In this document: positions 1 to 6,051 of the stretch, piece by piece
How positions within the stretch are numbered: position 1 is the first letter of the stretch
Layout of the letters: every line of letters starts with the position of its first letter
Source: Acidobacteriota bacterium
GTDB lineage: Bacteria > Acidobacteriota > Vicinamibacteria > Vicinamibacterales > JACQTH01
Length of the DNA stretch: 6,051 bases
NCBI GenBank assembly: GCA_016210935.1
Contig: JACQTH010000256.1
Coordinates: 1 to 6,051 of the forward strand
Reading direction: 5' to 3'
Notes under the pieces: model-generated
Told to the model about the DNA's origin: nothing
Databases searched by the model: none
The model's input: the letters and a program-made list of their open reading frames with translations, nothing else
Position numbers and translations under genes: made by a program

Positions 1-836
1 TCACGGCGCAAAAGACGTTGGCCGCCCTGCGTCTGGTCAAGGAGGGGATTTCGGTGTCGCTCCATCGGTTCCCCGAACTGGAGAAGGCCATCGACGCGGG
101 GAACATGAACGCCGAGACGAAGCGGTGGATGACCTCGATCGATCCGAAGACGGGCCGGGTTCGCGGCGCGCTCGACGCCATCAGTTTCGCGGTCCACGAC
201 GGGACCCACCCACACATGGACGCGCTTTGCCACTACGCCGTCCAGAGCGCGCGAGACAAGCCGGTCGTCTTCAATGGCTATCCGCAGAATCTGGATGAAA
301 AGGGCTGCAAAGACGATGCGGTTGATCGCATGGGTCCGGGCTACATCACGCGGGGCATCCTTATTGACATGCCCCTGTTGAGGAGCGTCGAGTGGCTCGA
401 AGCGCGCACGCCTCTCTACGTGGCGGATCTCGAGGCGTGGGAGAAATTCGCAGGCATCAAGATCGGCAGCGGCGACGCGGTGTTCATCCGGACAGGCCGC
501 TGGGCGCGGCGCGCGAAGACCGGGCCGTGGAACTCGGCGCGTGAGACGGCAGGCCTGCACGCGTCGGCGTTGCCCTGGCTCAAGCAGCGGGATATCGCCC
601 TGCTCGGCGGCGACGCGGTGCCCGACGTCCAGCCGTCCGGCGTCGAAGGCTGGCCCCGCCCGATTCACGACATCTTGATCCCCATCATGGGAACACCGCT
701 GATTGACAACGGGTACTACGAGGATCTGGCCCAGCTGGCAGCCCGCTTGAAACGATGGGAGTTCATGGTGTCCTGGACGATCATGAGAATCCCGGGCGGC
801 ACCGCCTCGCCGTTCATGGCGCTCGCGACGTTTTGA
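1..836 (+). CDS. Cyclase-family metal-dependent hydrolase (kynurenine-formamidase-like), 5' partial
   Basis: The reading frame is open from the left edge (first full codon at base 3, reading TAQKTLAALRLVKEG) to TGA at 834-836. The TTG at base 18 is an internal Leu codon, so the true start lies outside the window. From the usual layout of the family I infer about 35-50 N-terminal residues are missing. The signature is at bases 195-233, reading HDGTHPHMDALCH. This is a variant of the family's metal-binding HxGTHxDxPxH motif, with the H-x-D-x-x-x-H core kept. Later family landmarks are GDAVFIRTGRW (about 471-503), LLGGDAVPDVQPSGVEGWP (about 600-656) and IHDILIPIMG (about 663-692). Characterised members hydrolyse N-formylkynurenine or other amides, lactones and cyclic compounds using a divalent metal. 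The substrate here cannot be deduced. No signal peptide can be judged because the N-terminus is absent. The next gene begins 86 bp downstream on the same strand with no obvious terminator between, so co-transcription is possible. Confidence 0.9.
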   Translation, partial: TAQKTLAALRLVKEGISVSLHRFPELEKAIDAGNMNAETKRWMTSIDPKTGRVRGALDAISFAVHDGTHPHMDALCHYAVQSARDKPVVFNGYPQNLDEKGCKDDAVDRMGPGYITRGILIDMPLLRSVEWLEARTPLYVADLEAWEKFAGIKIGSGDAVFIRTGRWARRAKTGPWNSARETAGLHASALPWLKQRDIALLGGDAVPDVQPSGVEGWPRPIHDILIPIMGTPLIDNGYYEDLAQLAARLKRWEFMVSWTIMRIPGGTASPFMALATF

Positions 837-910
837 TGGTGCTCGATCCTTTCGATTCGGGTTCCGGTTCGTCGCGATCACGCTTCCGGTTGTCAGTTTT
901 CTCTGTTTCC

Positions 911-917
911 AGGAGGT
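911..917 (+). promoter_or_regulatory. Strong Shine-Dalgarno site of the receptor gene
   Basis: AGGAGGT lies five bases before the ATG at 923. It is a near-perfect anti-16S match and fixes the receptor start. I see no convincing -35/-10 pair in the 86-bp gap upstream (837-922). The gap does contain two copies of TTCCGGTT (862-869 and 884-891), 22 bp apart, of unknown meaning. Confidence 0.85.
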
Positions 918-922
918 AACTC

Positions 923-3769
923 ATGCGGGGCAAAGGAGCGGCGGCGGTCGTGCTGGCTGGGTTGGCCCTGGTCGCTTTACTGCCTGACAGGGTCAACGCG
1001 CAAAGCGTTATTGCGGGTGTCGTGAAAGACACGACGGGGGCGGTACTGCCGGGCGTCACGGTGGAAGCGAGCAGCCCGGCCCTGATCGAGAAGGTGCGGG
1101 CGGTCGTGACTAACGAGGCTGGGCAGTACCGCATCGTCGATCTGCGGCCAGGGGTGTACACGGTGGTGTTCGCCCTAACGGGCTTCAACGCGTTCAAGCG
1201 TGAAGGGATCGAATTGCCGGCCAACTTCGCAGCGACCATCAACGCGGAGCTGCGCGTCGGCGCGATCGAGGAGAGCGTCACGGTGTCGGGCGAGTCGCCG
1301 GTGGTTGACGTGCAGAGCGCGCAGCGGCAGCAGGTGATGACGCGCGAGCTGCTTGAAAGCGTCCCCTCTGGGCGCAGCCTCTGGGCGTGGGGGCAAACGA
1401 TCCCCAGCGTCACGATGGCTGCCCCGGATGTGGGTGGCTCCCGGGGCACGCAGTACGTCGCCATGGCGACGCACGGTTCCTACCACAGCGACAACGCCCA
1501 CACGATTGACGGGATGAACATGAAAAGCCTCGAGGCCGACGGCCAATGGACCATGTACCACGACACCATGATGTTCGAGGAGATCGCCTACGAGACCACC
1601 GGCTCGAACGCCGAGCTCTCCGGGGCGGGCGTGGGGCTCAAGCTGATCCCGCGGGAGGGCGGGAACACGTTCAGCGGCCAGGTGTTCTTATCCTATCTCC
1701 CGGGCGCGTGGGGGAGCGACAATGTCACCCCCGAACTGAAGGCGCGCGGGCTTCAGGCAGGGGCGCGGATCCACCGCACCTTCGACTACAACGCCAGTGT
1801 GGGGGGACCGATTCAGCGGGACCGGCTCTGGTTCTTCGGCTCCTACCGCCACTGGGGCTCCGACACATTCGTGAACAACGCCTTCTACAACCTGGATCCG
1901 ACGCGCCGGACGTACCAGCCGGATTTCAGCCGCCAGGTGATCGACGACAACCTGCTCAAGAGCGCCATGACGCGGCTGACGTGGCGGATGTCCCAGCGGC
2001 ACAAGTTCGGCGCCTATTTCGATCACATCGACAAGTTTCGCGGGCATGAGTGCACGTCCCTGTTTGCCGAAGAGGCCTGCGGTGTCCGCTACCCGAAGTC
2101 TTACTGGACAGCGCAGGCGAAGTATACCGGCACGCTCACCAACCGCCTGCTCGCCGAAGGGGGACTCGCGATCAACAACTGGACCTGGTCGAATAATGAG
2201 CGCGTGCCGGGCGTGAATCCGACCGACATCCCGCGGTTTGACCGCACTCTGGGCACGCGGTGGAGCGCCCGCCACCTCCCGGCTCGCTACTGGTCGGCTC
2301 CCCGGTTCGTGCTGATGGGGTCCGTGTCGTACGCCACCGGGTCGCACGCCGTCAAGACTGGGATCTCGTGGGACTGGGGCACCTCGGAGAACTGGCTTTG
2401 GCTCGGCGAAACCGGGGTCGTCGACCTGGTCCAGGAGTACCTCAACGGCGTGCCGGCGTCGGTGCAGGTCTACAACACGCCGTTGTTTCTGAGTAACAGG
2501 CTGAACTACGACCTGGCGGCCTACGTGCAGGACTCGTGGAGGATCAATCGACTGACGCTCAGCCCGGGCGTCCGCGTCGAGTGGATCAACGCGGAAATCC
2601 GCCCCCAAGCGTCGGGGGCCGGCCGGTTCGTCCCGGCGCGCGAGTTTGCCAGAGAAAAAAACATGCCGAACTGGGGCCCCGATGTCTCACCGCGGTTTGC
2701 GGTGGCGTACGACCTCTTCGGCGACGCGAAGACCGCGCTCAAGGCGAGCGTGGGCAAATATATGCGCTCGACGGCGCTGGGCTTCGCCTCGACCTACAAC
2801 CCGATGCGGAGCGCCTCCGACCGGCGGACGTGGACCGATCGCAACGGCGACGACATCGCGCAGGACAACGAGATCGGATCCGTCAACCGCCCGTTCGACG
2901 TCATCGGCGTGCGCACGCGGAATCCGGACCCGGATATCAAGCGGCCGTATCAGTGGGAGTTCAGCGCCGGGATCCAGCGGGAGATCGTGCCCCGCGTCTC
3001 GGTGTCCGCCAGCTGGGTGCGGCGCACCTGGCGGAGGCTGATCTGGACGGAGAACCTGCTCGTCTCCCATGACGACTACACGCCGATCCCGATTCAGAAC
3101 CCGATCGATCCATCAGAGACGATCCGCGTCTTCAGCCTGGACCGCGCCAAGCTGGCTCTCGTCAAAGACCTCGATCGGAACTCAAAGAAGAACAGGCGGT
3201 GGAACAACGGGTTCGACTTCGACATCAAGACGCGTGTCGGAGGCGGCAACGTCTACGCCGGCCTGAGCTTGGACCGCCAGATCCGGGTTCAGTGCGAGGT
3301 CGCCGATCCGAACGAGCTCCGCTTCTGCGACCAGAGCAAGTTCGGTATGCCGTATCGAACGATGTTCAAGGTTGCAGGGACGTATCCGCTGATCTATGGC
3401 ATCGACGTCAGCGGGTCGCTCCAAAGCTACGCGGGCGGGTCCAACAGGCTGGATGACGCCGTCCCCTGGGACCAGGTGAGCTACAATGTCACTCGTAGCG
3501 TCCTTCCGACCTTGACCCAGTCGTCGGTCACGGTGCCGCTCATCCAGCCGGGCACCAAGTACCTGCCGCGGTGGAACATGGCGGATCTGCGCGTCGGCAA
3601 GAGAGTCGACGTTGGCAAAGTGAAGCTGCGCCCGCAGTTTGACATCTACAACGCGACGAACTCGAACTCGATCCTCGACATGGGTCAGACTTTCGGCCCT
3701 GCGCTCGACCGAGTCAACGAAATCCTGCCGGGCCGGGCCTTCGCTTTCAGCGTGCGGGTGGACTTCTAG
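923..3769 (+). CDS. Oar-like TonB-dependent outer-membrane receptor with N-terminal carboxypeptidase-regulatory domain
   Basis: Encodes 948 residues. Residues 1-26 form a Sec signal peptide: basic MRGK, a hydrophobic Ala/Leu/Val core, then cleavage near VNA|QS. Residues about 28-112 form a carboxypeptidase-regulatory-like (transthyretin-fold) domain, with the typical GVVKDTTGAVLPGVTV and NEAGQYRIVDLRPGVY blocks. The plug follows: VTVSGESPVVDV (119-130) and IDGMNM (195-200). The rest, from about residue 245 (REGGNTFSGQV), is beta-barrel-like with alternating aromatic strands. It ends in FSVRVDF, whose terminal Phe fits a BAM-recognised beta-signal. Such proteins take up unknown ligands using TonB energy; no ligand can be read here and no clear TonB box is seen. 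Two close Cys pairs (C377/C386 and C791/C802) may form extracellular-loop disulfides. An EF-hand-like loop lies at 639-650. At 948 residues it is slightly short for the acidobacterial type but looks intact. Its TAG stop falls inside repeat copy 1. Confidence 0.93.
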   Translation: MRGKGAAAVVLAGLALVALLPDRVNAQSVIAGVVKDTTGAVLPGVTVEASSPALIEKVRAVVTNEAGQYRIVDLRPGVYTVVFALTGFNAFKREGIELPANFAATINAELRVGAIEESVTVSGESPVVDVQSAQRQQVMTRELLESVPSGRSLWAWGQTIPSVTMAAPDVGGSRGTQYVAMATHGSYHSDNAHTIDGMNMKSLEADGQWTMYHDTMMFEEIAYETTGSNAELSGAGVGLKLIPREGGNTFSGQVFLSYLPGAWGSDNVTPELKARGLQAGARIHRTFDYNASVGGPIQRDRLWFFGSYRHWGSDTFVNNAFYNLDPTRRTYQPDFSRQVIDDNLLKSAMTRLTWRMSQRHKFGAYFDHIDKFRGHECTSLFAEEACGVRYPKSYWTAQAKYTGTLTNRLLAEGGLAINNWTWSNNERVPGVNPTDIPRFDRTLGTRWSARHLPARYWSAPRFVLMGSVSYATGSHAVKTGISWDWGTSENWLWLGETGVVDLVQEYLNGVPASVQVYNTPLFLSNRLNYDLAAYVQDSWRINRLTLSPGVRVEWINAEIRPQASGAGRFVPAREFAREKNMPNWGPDVSPRFAVAYDLFGDAKTALKASVGKYMRSTALGFASTYNPMRSASDRRTWTDRNGDDIAQDNEIGSVNRPFDVIGVRTRNPDPDIKRPYQWEFSAGIQREIVPRVSVSASWVRRTWRRLIWTENLLVSHDDYTPIPIQNPIDPSETIRVFSLDRAKLALVKDLDRNSKKNRRWNNGFDFDIKTRVGGGNVYAGLSLDRQIRVQCEVADPNELRFCDQSKFGMPYRTMFKVAGTYPLIYGIDVSGSLQSYAGGSNRLDDAVPWDQVSYNVTRSVLPTLTQSSVTVPLIQPGTKYLPRWNMADLRVGKRVDVGKVKLRPQFDIYNATNSNSILDMGQTFGPALDRVNEILPGRAFAFSVRVDF

Positions 3770-3846
3770 CGAAGCGTCGCCTCAAACCGACCAGCGCCGC
3801 TTCGCTAGAGATCACGAGGCGTTATTCCTTAGCCCCGCTATGCGGG
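3765..3846 (+). repeat. Structured direct repeat, copy 1 (two hairpins)
   Basis: Bases 3765-3808 are identical to 5041-5084 (44 bp). The next stretch is shared with changes: a 2-base AG insertion at 3809-3810, then ATCACGA, a variable TTATTC-containing spacer, and AGCCCCGCTA followed by GCGGG. The first hairpin has perfect 11-bp arms, CTAGCGAAGCG (3766-3776) and CGCTTCGCTAG (3798-3808), and extends by three more pairs after one mismatch. The second hairpin is CCCGC (3834-3838), loop TAT, GCGGG (3842-3846). The copy overlaps the last bases of the receptor gene and provides its TAG stop at 3767-3769. It may add to transcription termination, but the same element also sits where no gene ends (5041-5120), so it is more likely a dispersed repeat family. 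Confidence 0.88.
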
Positions 3847-3865
3847 CGCCCTTCGGCATCCTCGT

Positions 3866-3904
3866 AGGGCGAGCTGGCGGACGCCGTGTCCACCAGCTCG
3901 CTCT
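3866..3904. terminator. Long hairpin between convergent genes, possible bidirectional terminator
   Basis: Arms 3866-3877 and 3893-3904 pair over 12 positions (perfect 9-bp core GCGAGCTGG/CCAGCTCGC plus one G-U). After a C/A mismatch, GGACG pairs with TGTCC around a CCG loop. The hairpin begins five bases beyond the stop of the minus-strand gene and lies about 96 bases past the receptor stop, as expected for a shared terminator of converging genes. Neither side has a clear T-run, so intrinsic termination is unproven. It could instead be a structural extension of the neighbouring repeat. Confidence 0.5.
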
Positions 3905-3909
3905 CTTCA

Positions 3910-5028
3910 CTATCGCTTGACGTACTTCTTCAGCGCCCGCGCGTCCGCACTGACCTCGGCACCGTAGACATTGCCCCGGCCATCCGCGGCGACACCTTCG
4001 GGCCCGCTCCTCCCGCTGGGTTTTGGATCCGGGGTCGGATCCGGGATGAAGGAGACCACCCTTCCGTCTCTGGCGCTCCCGATTCGGATCCCCCGTTTCC
4101 AGCCCGGGTTGGAGGTCTGGCTCGACTCCGAGTCGGCGCTGTACAGGATGTCGCTGGTGTCGATGAAGATCCCGCTCGGCCGGCCGAATTGCTTCCACTG
4201 GTCCAGGAATCTGCCGTCCTGATCGAAGAGCTGGATGCGATTGTTCCCACGGTCCGCGACAAACAGTCGGCCGCGGGAGTCGAAAGCCAACCCGTGCGGC
4301 GTCCTGAACTCACGCGGCCCTGAGCCGAGCGTTCCCCACGACCTCATGAACCTGCCGTCCTTCGTGAACTTCGCGATGCGCGACACCTTACCCAAGGGGG
4401 CGTTGCGCTTCTGGCCGCCGTGTCCATCTGCGACGAAAATGTCACCGTTCGGCGCGGTCACGACATCGCATGGCTCGTTGAGGAGATCGCCATGGCCATC
4501 CCCGGGCATGCCTGGGTTCCCCAACGTCAGCAGCACCGCGCCCTGCGGGCTGAACTTGTAGACCGCGTGACCCTTCCCCTTCGTGCTCGGGTCCTTTTCG
4601 TCTGGCCCGTGCGCGTCGGTCACCCAGACGTTCCCCTCTCGATCCACATGGATGCCGTGCGGAAAGATGAAGATTCCCGCGCCGAATCTCCGGGTCAGCC
4701 TGCCTGATTCGTCGAACTTGAGGATCGGATTCAGGTTGGAGCCGGCGCAGCTGTTGGCGGCGCAACGCTCAGCGACCCAAATCGACCTCCCGTCGATGTC
4801 GATATCGACGGCGCTCGTCGAGCTCCACCACCGACCCTCAGCCAGTTTGAAATAGTTGTCGATCGTGAGGTACGGGTTCGGGAGGTCGTTGACGGGTTCT
4901 ATGGAGCGCTGGGTGCCTGTCGTGGCTCGCGACAAAGCCATCGCCGTCAAAAGCGAGGCGAACAGGCTGCCCCTGCCGCGCCTGCTCGACCACGAGGCCG
5001 GTTTGGTCGCGTATTTCACGGTGCGCAT
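3910..5028 (-). CDS. NHL-repeat six-bladed beta-propeller, peptidylglycine amidating-lyase-like, active site incomplete
   Basis: Encodes 372 residues from the ATG at 5028. An upstream in-frame TTG at 5061 lies inside repeat copy 2 and would add 11 residues read from the repeat, so I prefer the ATG, although it has no good Shine-Dalgarno. The N-terminus is basic, then has a short hydrophobic stretch (SLFASLLTAMALSRA, 21-35). It looks like a weak export signal, possibly Tat (SRRGRG at 15-20). NHL blades follow, with landmarks PHGIHVDREGNVWVTD (123-138), EPCDVVTAPNGDIFVADG (185-202) and TPHGLAFDSRGRLFVADR (243-260). Compared with the lyase domain of mammalian PAM (peptidylglycine alpha-amidating monooxygenase), Arg88, His124, His245 and Arg260 match active-site or zinc positions. 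The Tyr position is His203 and the third zinc His is Glu344 (GPEGVAAD). It may therefore be a binding or altered-function propeller. It ends convergently with the receptor gene and is flanked by the two direct repeats. Confidence 0.85.
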   Translation of the reverse strand: MRTVKYATKPASWSSRRGRGSLFASLLTAMALSRATTGTQRSIEPVNDLPNPYLTIDNYFKLAEGRWWSSTSAVDIDIDGRSIWVAERCAANSCAGSNLNPILKFDESGRLTRRFGAGIFIFPHGIHVDREGNVWVTDAHGPDEKDPSTKGKGHAVYKFSPQGAVLLTLGNPGMPGDGHGDLLNEPCDVVTAPNGDIFVADGHGGQKRNAPLGKVSRIAKFTKDGRFMRSWGTLGSGPREFRTPHGLAFDSRGRLFVADRGNNRIQLFDQDGRFLDQWKQFGRPSGIFIDTSDILYSADSESSQTSNPGWKRGIRIGSARDGRVVSFIPDPTPDPKPSGRSGPEGVAADGRGNVYGAEVSADARALKKYVKR

Positions 5029-5040
5029 TGTACCGCTGGA

Positions 5041-5120
5041 TCTAGCGAAGCGTCGCCTCAAACCGACCAGCGCCGCTTCGCTAGATCACGAAACTTTATT
5101 CAATAGCCCCGCTACGCGGG
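5041..5120 (+). repeat. Structured direct repeat, copy 2 (two hairpins)
   Basis: Same orientation as copy 1 (3765-3846), with 44 bp identical at 5041-5084 and partial identity to 5120. The first hairpin arms are CTAGCGAAGCG (5042-5052) and CGCTTCGCTAG (5074-5084). The second hairpin is CCCCGC (5107-5112), loop TAC, GCGGGG (5116-5121), one pair longer than in copy 1; the change in its loop leaves pairing intact. This copy lies between two divergent genes, 12 bp upstream of the minus-strand ATG. It therefore cannot be an ordinary terminator of a neighbouring gene. If the minus-strand promoter lies beyond it, the hairpins would be in that gene's 5' leader. Confidence 0.88.
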
Positions 5121-5149
5121 GAAGTCACGACGAGACGCTAACGGCGCAG

Positions 5150-5183
5150 GCGACGAAGGACACTGTAGACGCAAGCGACGAAG
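5150..5183 (+). repeat. Pair of 9-bp direct repeats upstream of the -10 box
   Basis: GCGACGAAG occurs at 5150-5158 and 5175-5183, 25 bp start to start. The second copy ends one base before the TATAAT. The placement would suit an activator or repressor site, but a pair of 9-mers in GC-rich DNA may be chance. Confidence 0.3.
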
Positions 5184-5184
5184 A

Positions 5185-5190
5185 TATAAT
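5185..5190 (+). promoter_or_regulatory. Candidate -10 box for the downstream propeller gene
   Basis: A perfect TATAAT stands out in this GC-rich region, 59 bases before the ATG at 5250, implying a leader of about 50 bases. The -35 area (5162-5168, ACTGTAG) is a poor match to TTGACA, so the promoter may need an activator. The gene's own Shine-Dalgarno is GGGAG at 5239-5243, six bases before the ATG. Confidence 0.5.
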
Positions 5191-5249
5191 GCGCCCGCAT
5201 ATGTGGCGATTTCGATCGTTCACAAGAAGGACAACGAAGGGAGCGTGTC

Positions 5250-6051
5250 ATGAAAACCGCGACGCTACTACTCGCCTCGGGGCTCCTGGTCTTGCAGCCC
5301 TCGATACTGTCCGCGCAGCAGGAGCTTCCGTACGACTCGATCCCGAACGTGTACAAACTGCCGCCGGGCCAGTTCCTCGGTGAGGCCGCCGGCGTTGCGG
5401 TGAATTCGAAGGGGCACCTCTTCATCTACACGCGCGCGGGCTCGATGGGAGGCCATATCGTTGGCCCGCAGGCCGCGATCCTGTATGAGTTCGGTCCGGA
5501 CGGCAGCTTCATCAGAAAAGTTCAGGACCTCTACAGCATGGCCTGGGCGCACACGGTGCGCGTCGACAGGGAGGACAACGTTTGGCTGGTGGACAACGGG
5601 TCGGACATGGTCGTGAAGCTCAGCCCTGATCTGTCGCGCGTGCTGCTGGTTCTCGGCCGGCGGCGTGAGTCGGTCGCGGCGACCATCCTGCGCCCGCCGC
5701 CGGCGGCGGATGCGCCGGTTCCGCCCGCGCGTAACACGGTGTTCAACGAGCCGACCGACATCACCTGGGATCCGCAGGGCAACATCTTCATCAGCGACGG
5801 CTACCGGAACCAGACGGTCGCTAAATTCGACAAGCACGGCGGTTGGGTGAAACGCGTGGGGAAGGGGAACATGGCGGAGCGGGGGACGGGCCCGGGCGAG
5901 TTCAACACTCCGCATGGCATCGCAGCAGACGCCAAGGGGAACATCTACGTGGCCGACCGCGGCAACCAGCGCATTCAAGTGCTCGACTCGGATCTGAACT
6001 ACCTCCGCGAGATCAAGGTCGACGTGCCCGTGCCTCCCGATGCGACGAGCA
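5250..6051 (+). CDS. Secreted NHL-repeat beta-propeller, peptidylglycine amidating-lyase-like, 3' partial
   Basis: Open from ATG 5250 to the right edge (267 full codons), with GGGAG at 5239-5243. Residues 1-22 are a clear Sec signal peptide: MKTATLLLASGLLVLQ, then LSA before cleavage at QQ. NHL blades follow: AAGVAVNSKGHLFIYTR (46-62), AHTVRVDREDNVWLVDNG (100-117), EPTDITWDPQGNIFISDGY (167-185) and TPHGIAADAKGNIYVADRG (220-238). Against the lyase domain of mammalian PAM, which cleaves alpha-hydroxyglycine-extended peptides with zinc, the visible positions all match: Arg62, His101 (zinc), Tyr185, His222 (zinc) and Arg237. The third zinc His would lie past the edge. A Pro/Ala-rich loop (149-160) sits between blades. 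Many bacterial NHL proteins share this fold without tested lyase activity, so the reaction is unproven. It is divergent from the minus-strand propeller, 221 bp away, and clearly a different protein, not a recent duplicate. Confidence 0.88.
   Translation, partial: MKTATLLLASGLLVLQPSILSAQQELPYDSIPNVYKLPPGQFLGEAAGVAVNSKGHLFIYTRAGSMGGHIVGPQAAILYEFGPDGSFIRKVQDLYSMAWAHTVRVDREDNVWLVDNGSDMVVKLSPDLSRVLLVLGRRRESVAATILRPPPAADAPVPPARNTVFNEPTDITWDPQGNIFISDGYRNQTVAKFDKHGGWVKRVGKGNMAERGTGPGEFNTPHGIAADAKGNIYVADRGNQRIQVLDSDLNYLREIKVDVPVPPDATS

Noticed and set aside
814..1464. Minus-strand open frame of 216 codons over the start of the receptor
   Set aside because: It overlaps the signal peptide and regulatory-domain coding region of the receptor, has low-complexity Ser/Thr/Ala content and no recognisable domain.
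1688..2608. Long minus-strand open frame (306 codons) inside the receptor gene
   Set aside because: It is antisense to a well-supported receptor frame, rich in Arg/Pro/Val as expected of a GC-rich shadow frame, and matches no family I recognise.
4019..4050. Short tandem GGATCCGGG repeat
   Set aside because: It lies inside the minus-strand propeller and encodes a Pro/Asp/Thr linker (PDPTPDPKP). A 12-bp codon repeat explains it, with no need for a regulatory role.
5029..5061. TTG start at 5061 extending the minus-strand propeller by 11 residues
   Set aside because: The added residues are read from the repeat hairpin. The ATG at 5028 precedes the basic and hydrophobic export-like segment, a more natural start.
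3765..5121. Integron cassette flanked by attC sites
   Set aside because: The repeats lack the GTTRRRY/RYYYAAC core sites, their arms are CTAGCGAAGCG-type, and no integrase is visible.
3765..5121. CRISPR array
   Set aside because: There are only two copies about 1.3 kb apart with a gene between them, and no regular spacers.
4856..5383. Plus-strand open frame of 175 codons spanning copy 2 of the repeat
   Set aside because: It runs antisense to the N-terminus of the minus-strand propeller, crosses the repeat and promoter, and overlaps the next gene out of frame.

Overview
The window looks like part of a soil or sediment Acidobacteriota genome, most likely class Vicinamibacteria. This is an inference from three things: high GC with strongly G/C-ending codons; a large TonB-dependent-receptor-like protein with an N-terminal carboxypeptidase-regulatory domain (the Oar-like type abundant in that phylum); and NHL beta-propeller and 'cyclase family' enzymes beside it. 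No 16S or other marker gene is present, so the assignment is tentative.

Layout. (1) 1-836, plus strand: 3' part of a metal-dependent cyclase-family (kynurenine-formamidase-like) hydrolase, cut off at the left edge. (2) 923-3769, plus: a complete outer-membrane TonB-dependent-receptor-like protein of 948 residues, 86 bp downstream and possibly co-transcribed. (3) 3765-3909: a convergent intergenic zone holding copy 1 of a structured repeat and a long hairpin that may end transcription from both sides. (4) 3910-5028, minus: an exported or periplasmic NHL-repeat six-bladed propeller resembling the lyase domain of peptide-amidating enzymes. (5) 5029-5249: a divergent intergenic zone holding copy 2 of the repeat and a perfect TATAAT box. 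(6) 5250 to the right edge, plus: a second, distinct NHL propeller with a clear signal peptide, cut off at the right edge.

How the parts may work together. The receptor would bring a substrate across the outer membrane, and two exported propellers would act or bind in the periplasm. The cyclase-family hydrolase could process a small molecule. No substrate can be read from the sequence, so this is a locus-level guess. The best-supported non-gene signal is a roughly 80-bp two-hairpin element present twice in direct orientation, one copy on each side of the minus-strand propeller gene. The left copy supplies the stop codon of the receptor gene. The best-supported protein-level signal is that the right-hand propeller keeps every lyase active-site position visible in the window, while the minus-strand propeller has lost two of them.

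No tRNA, rRNA, CRISPR array, transposase or integrase gene is visible.
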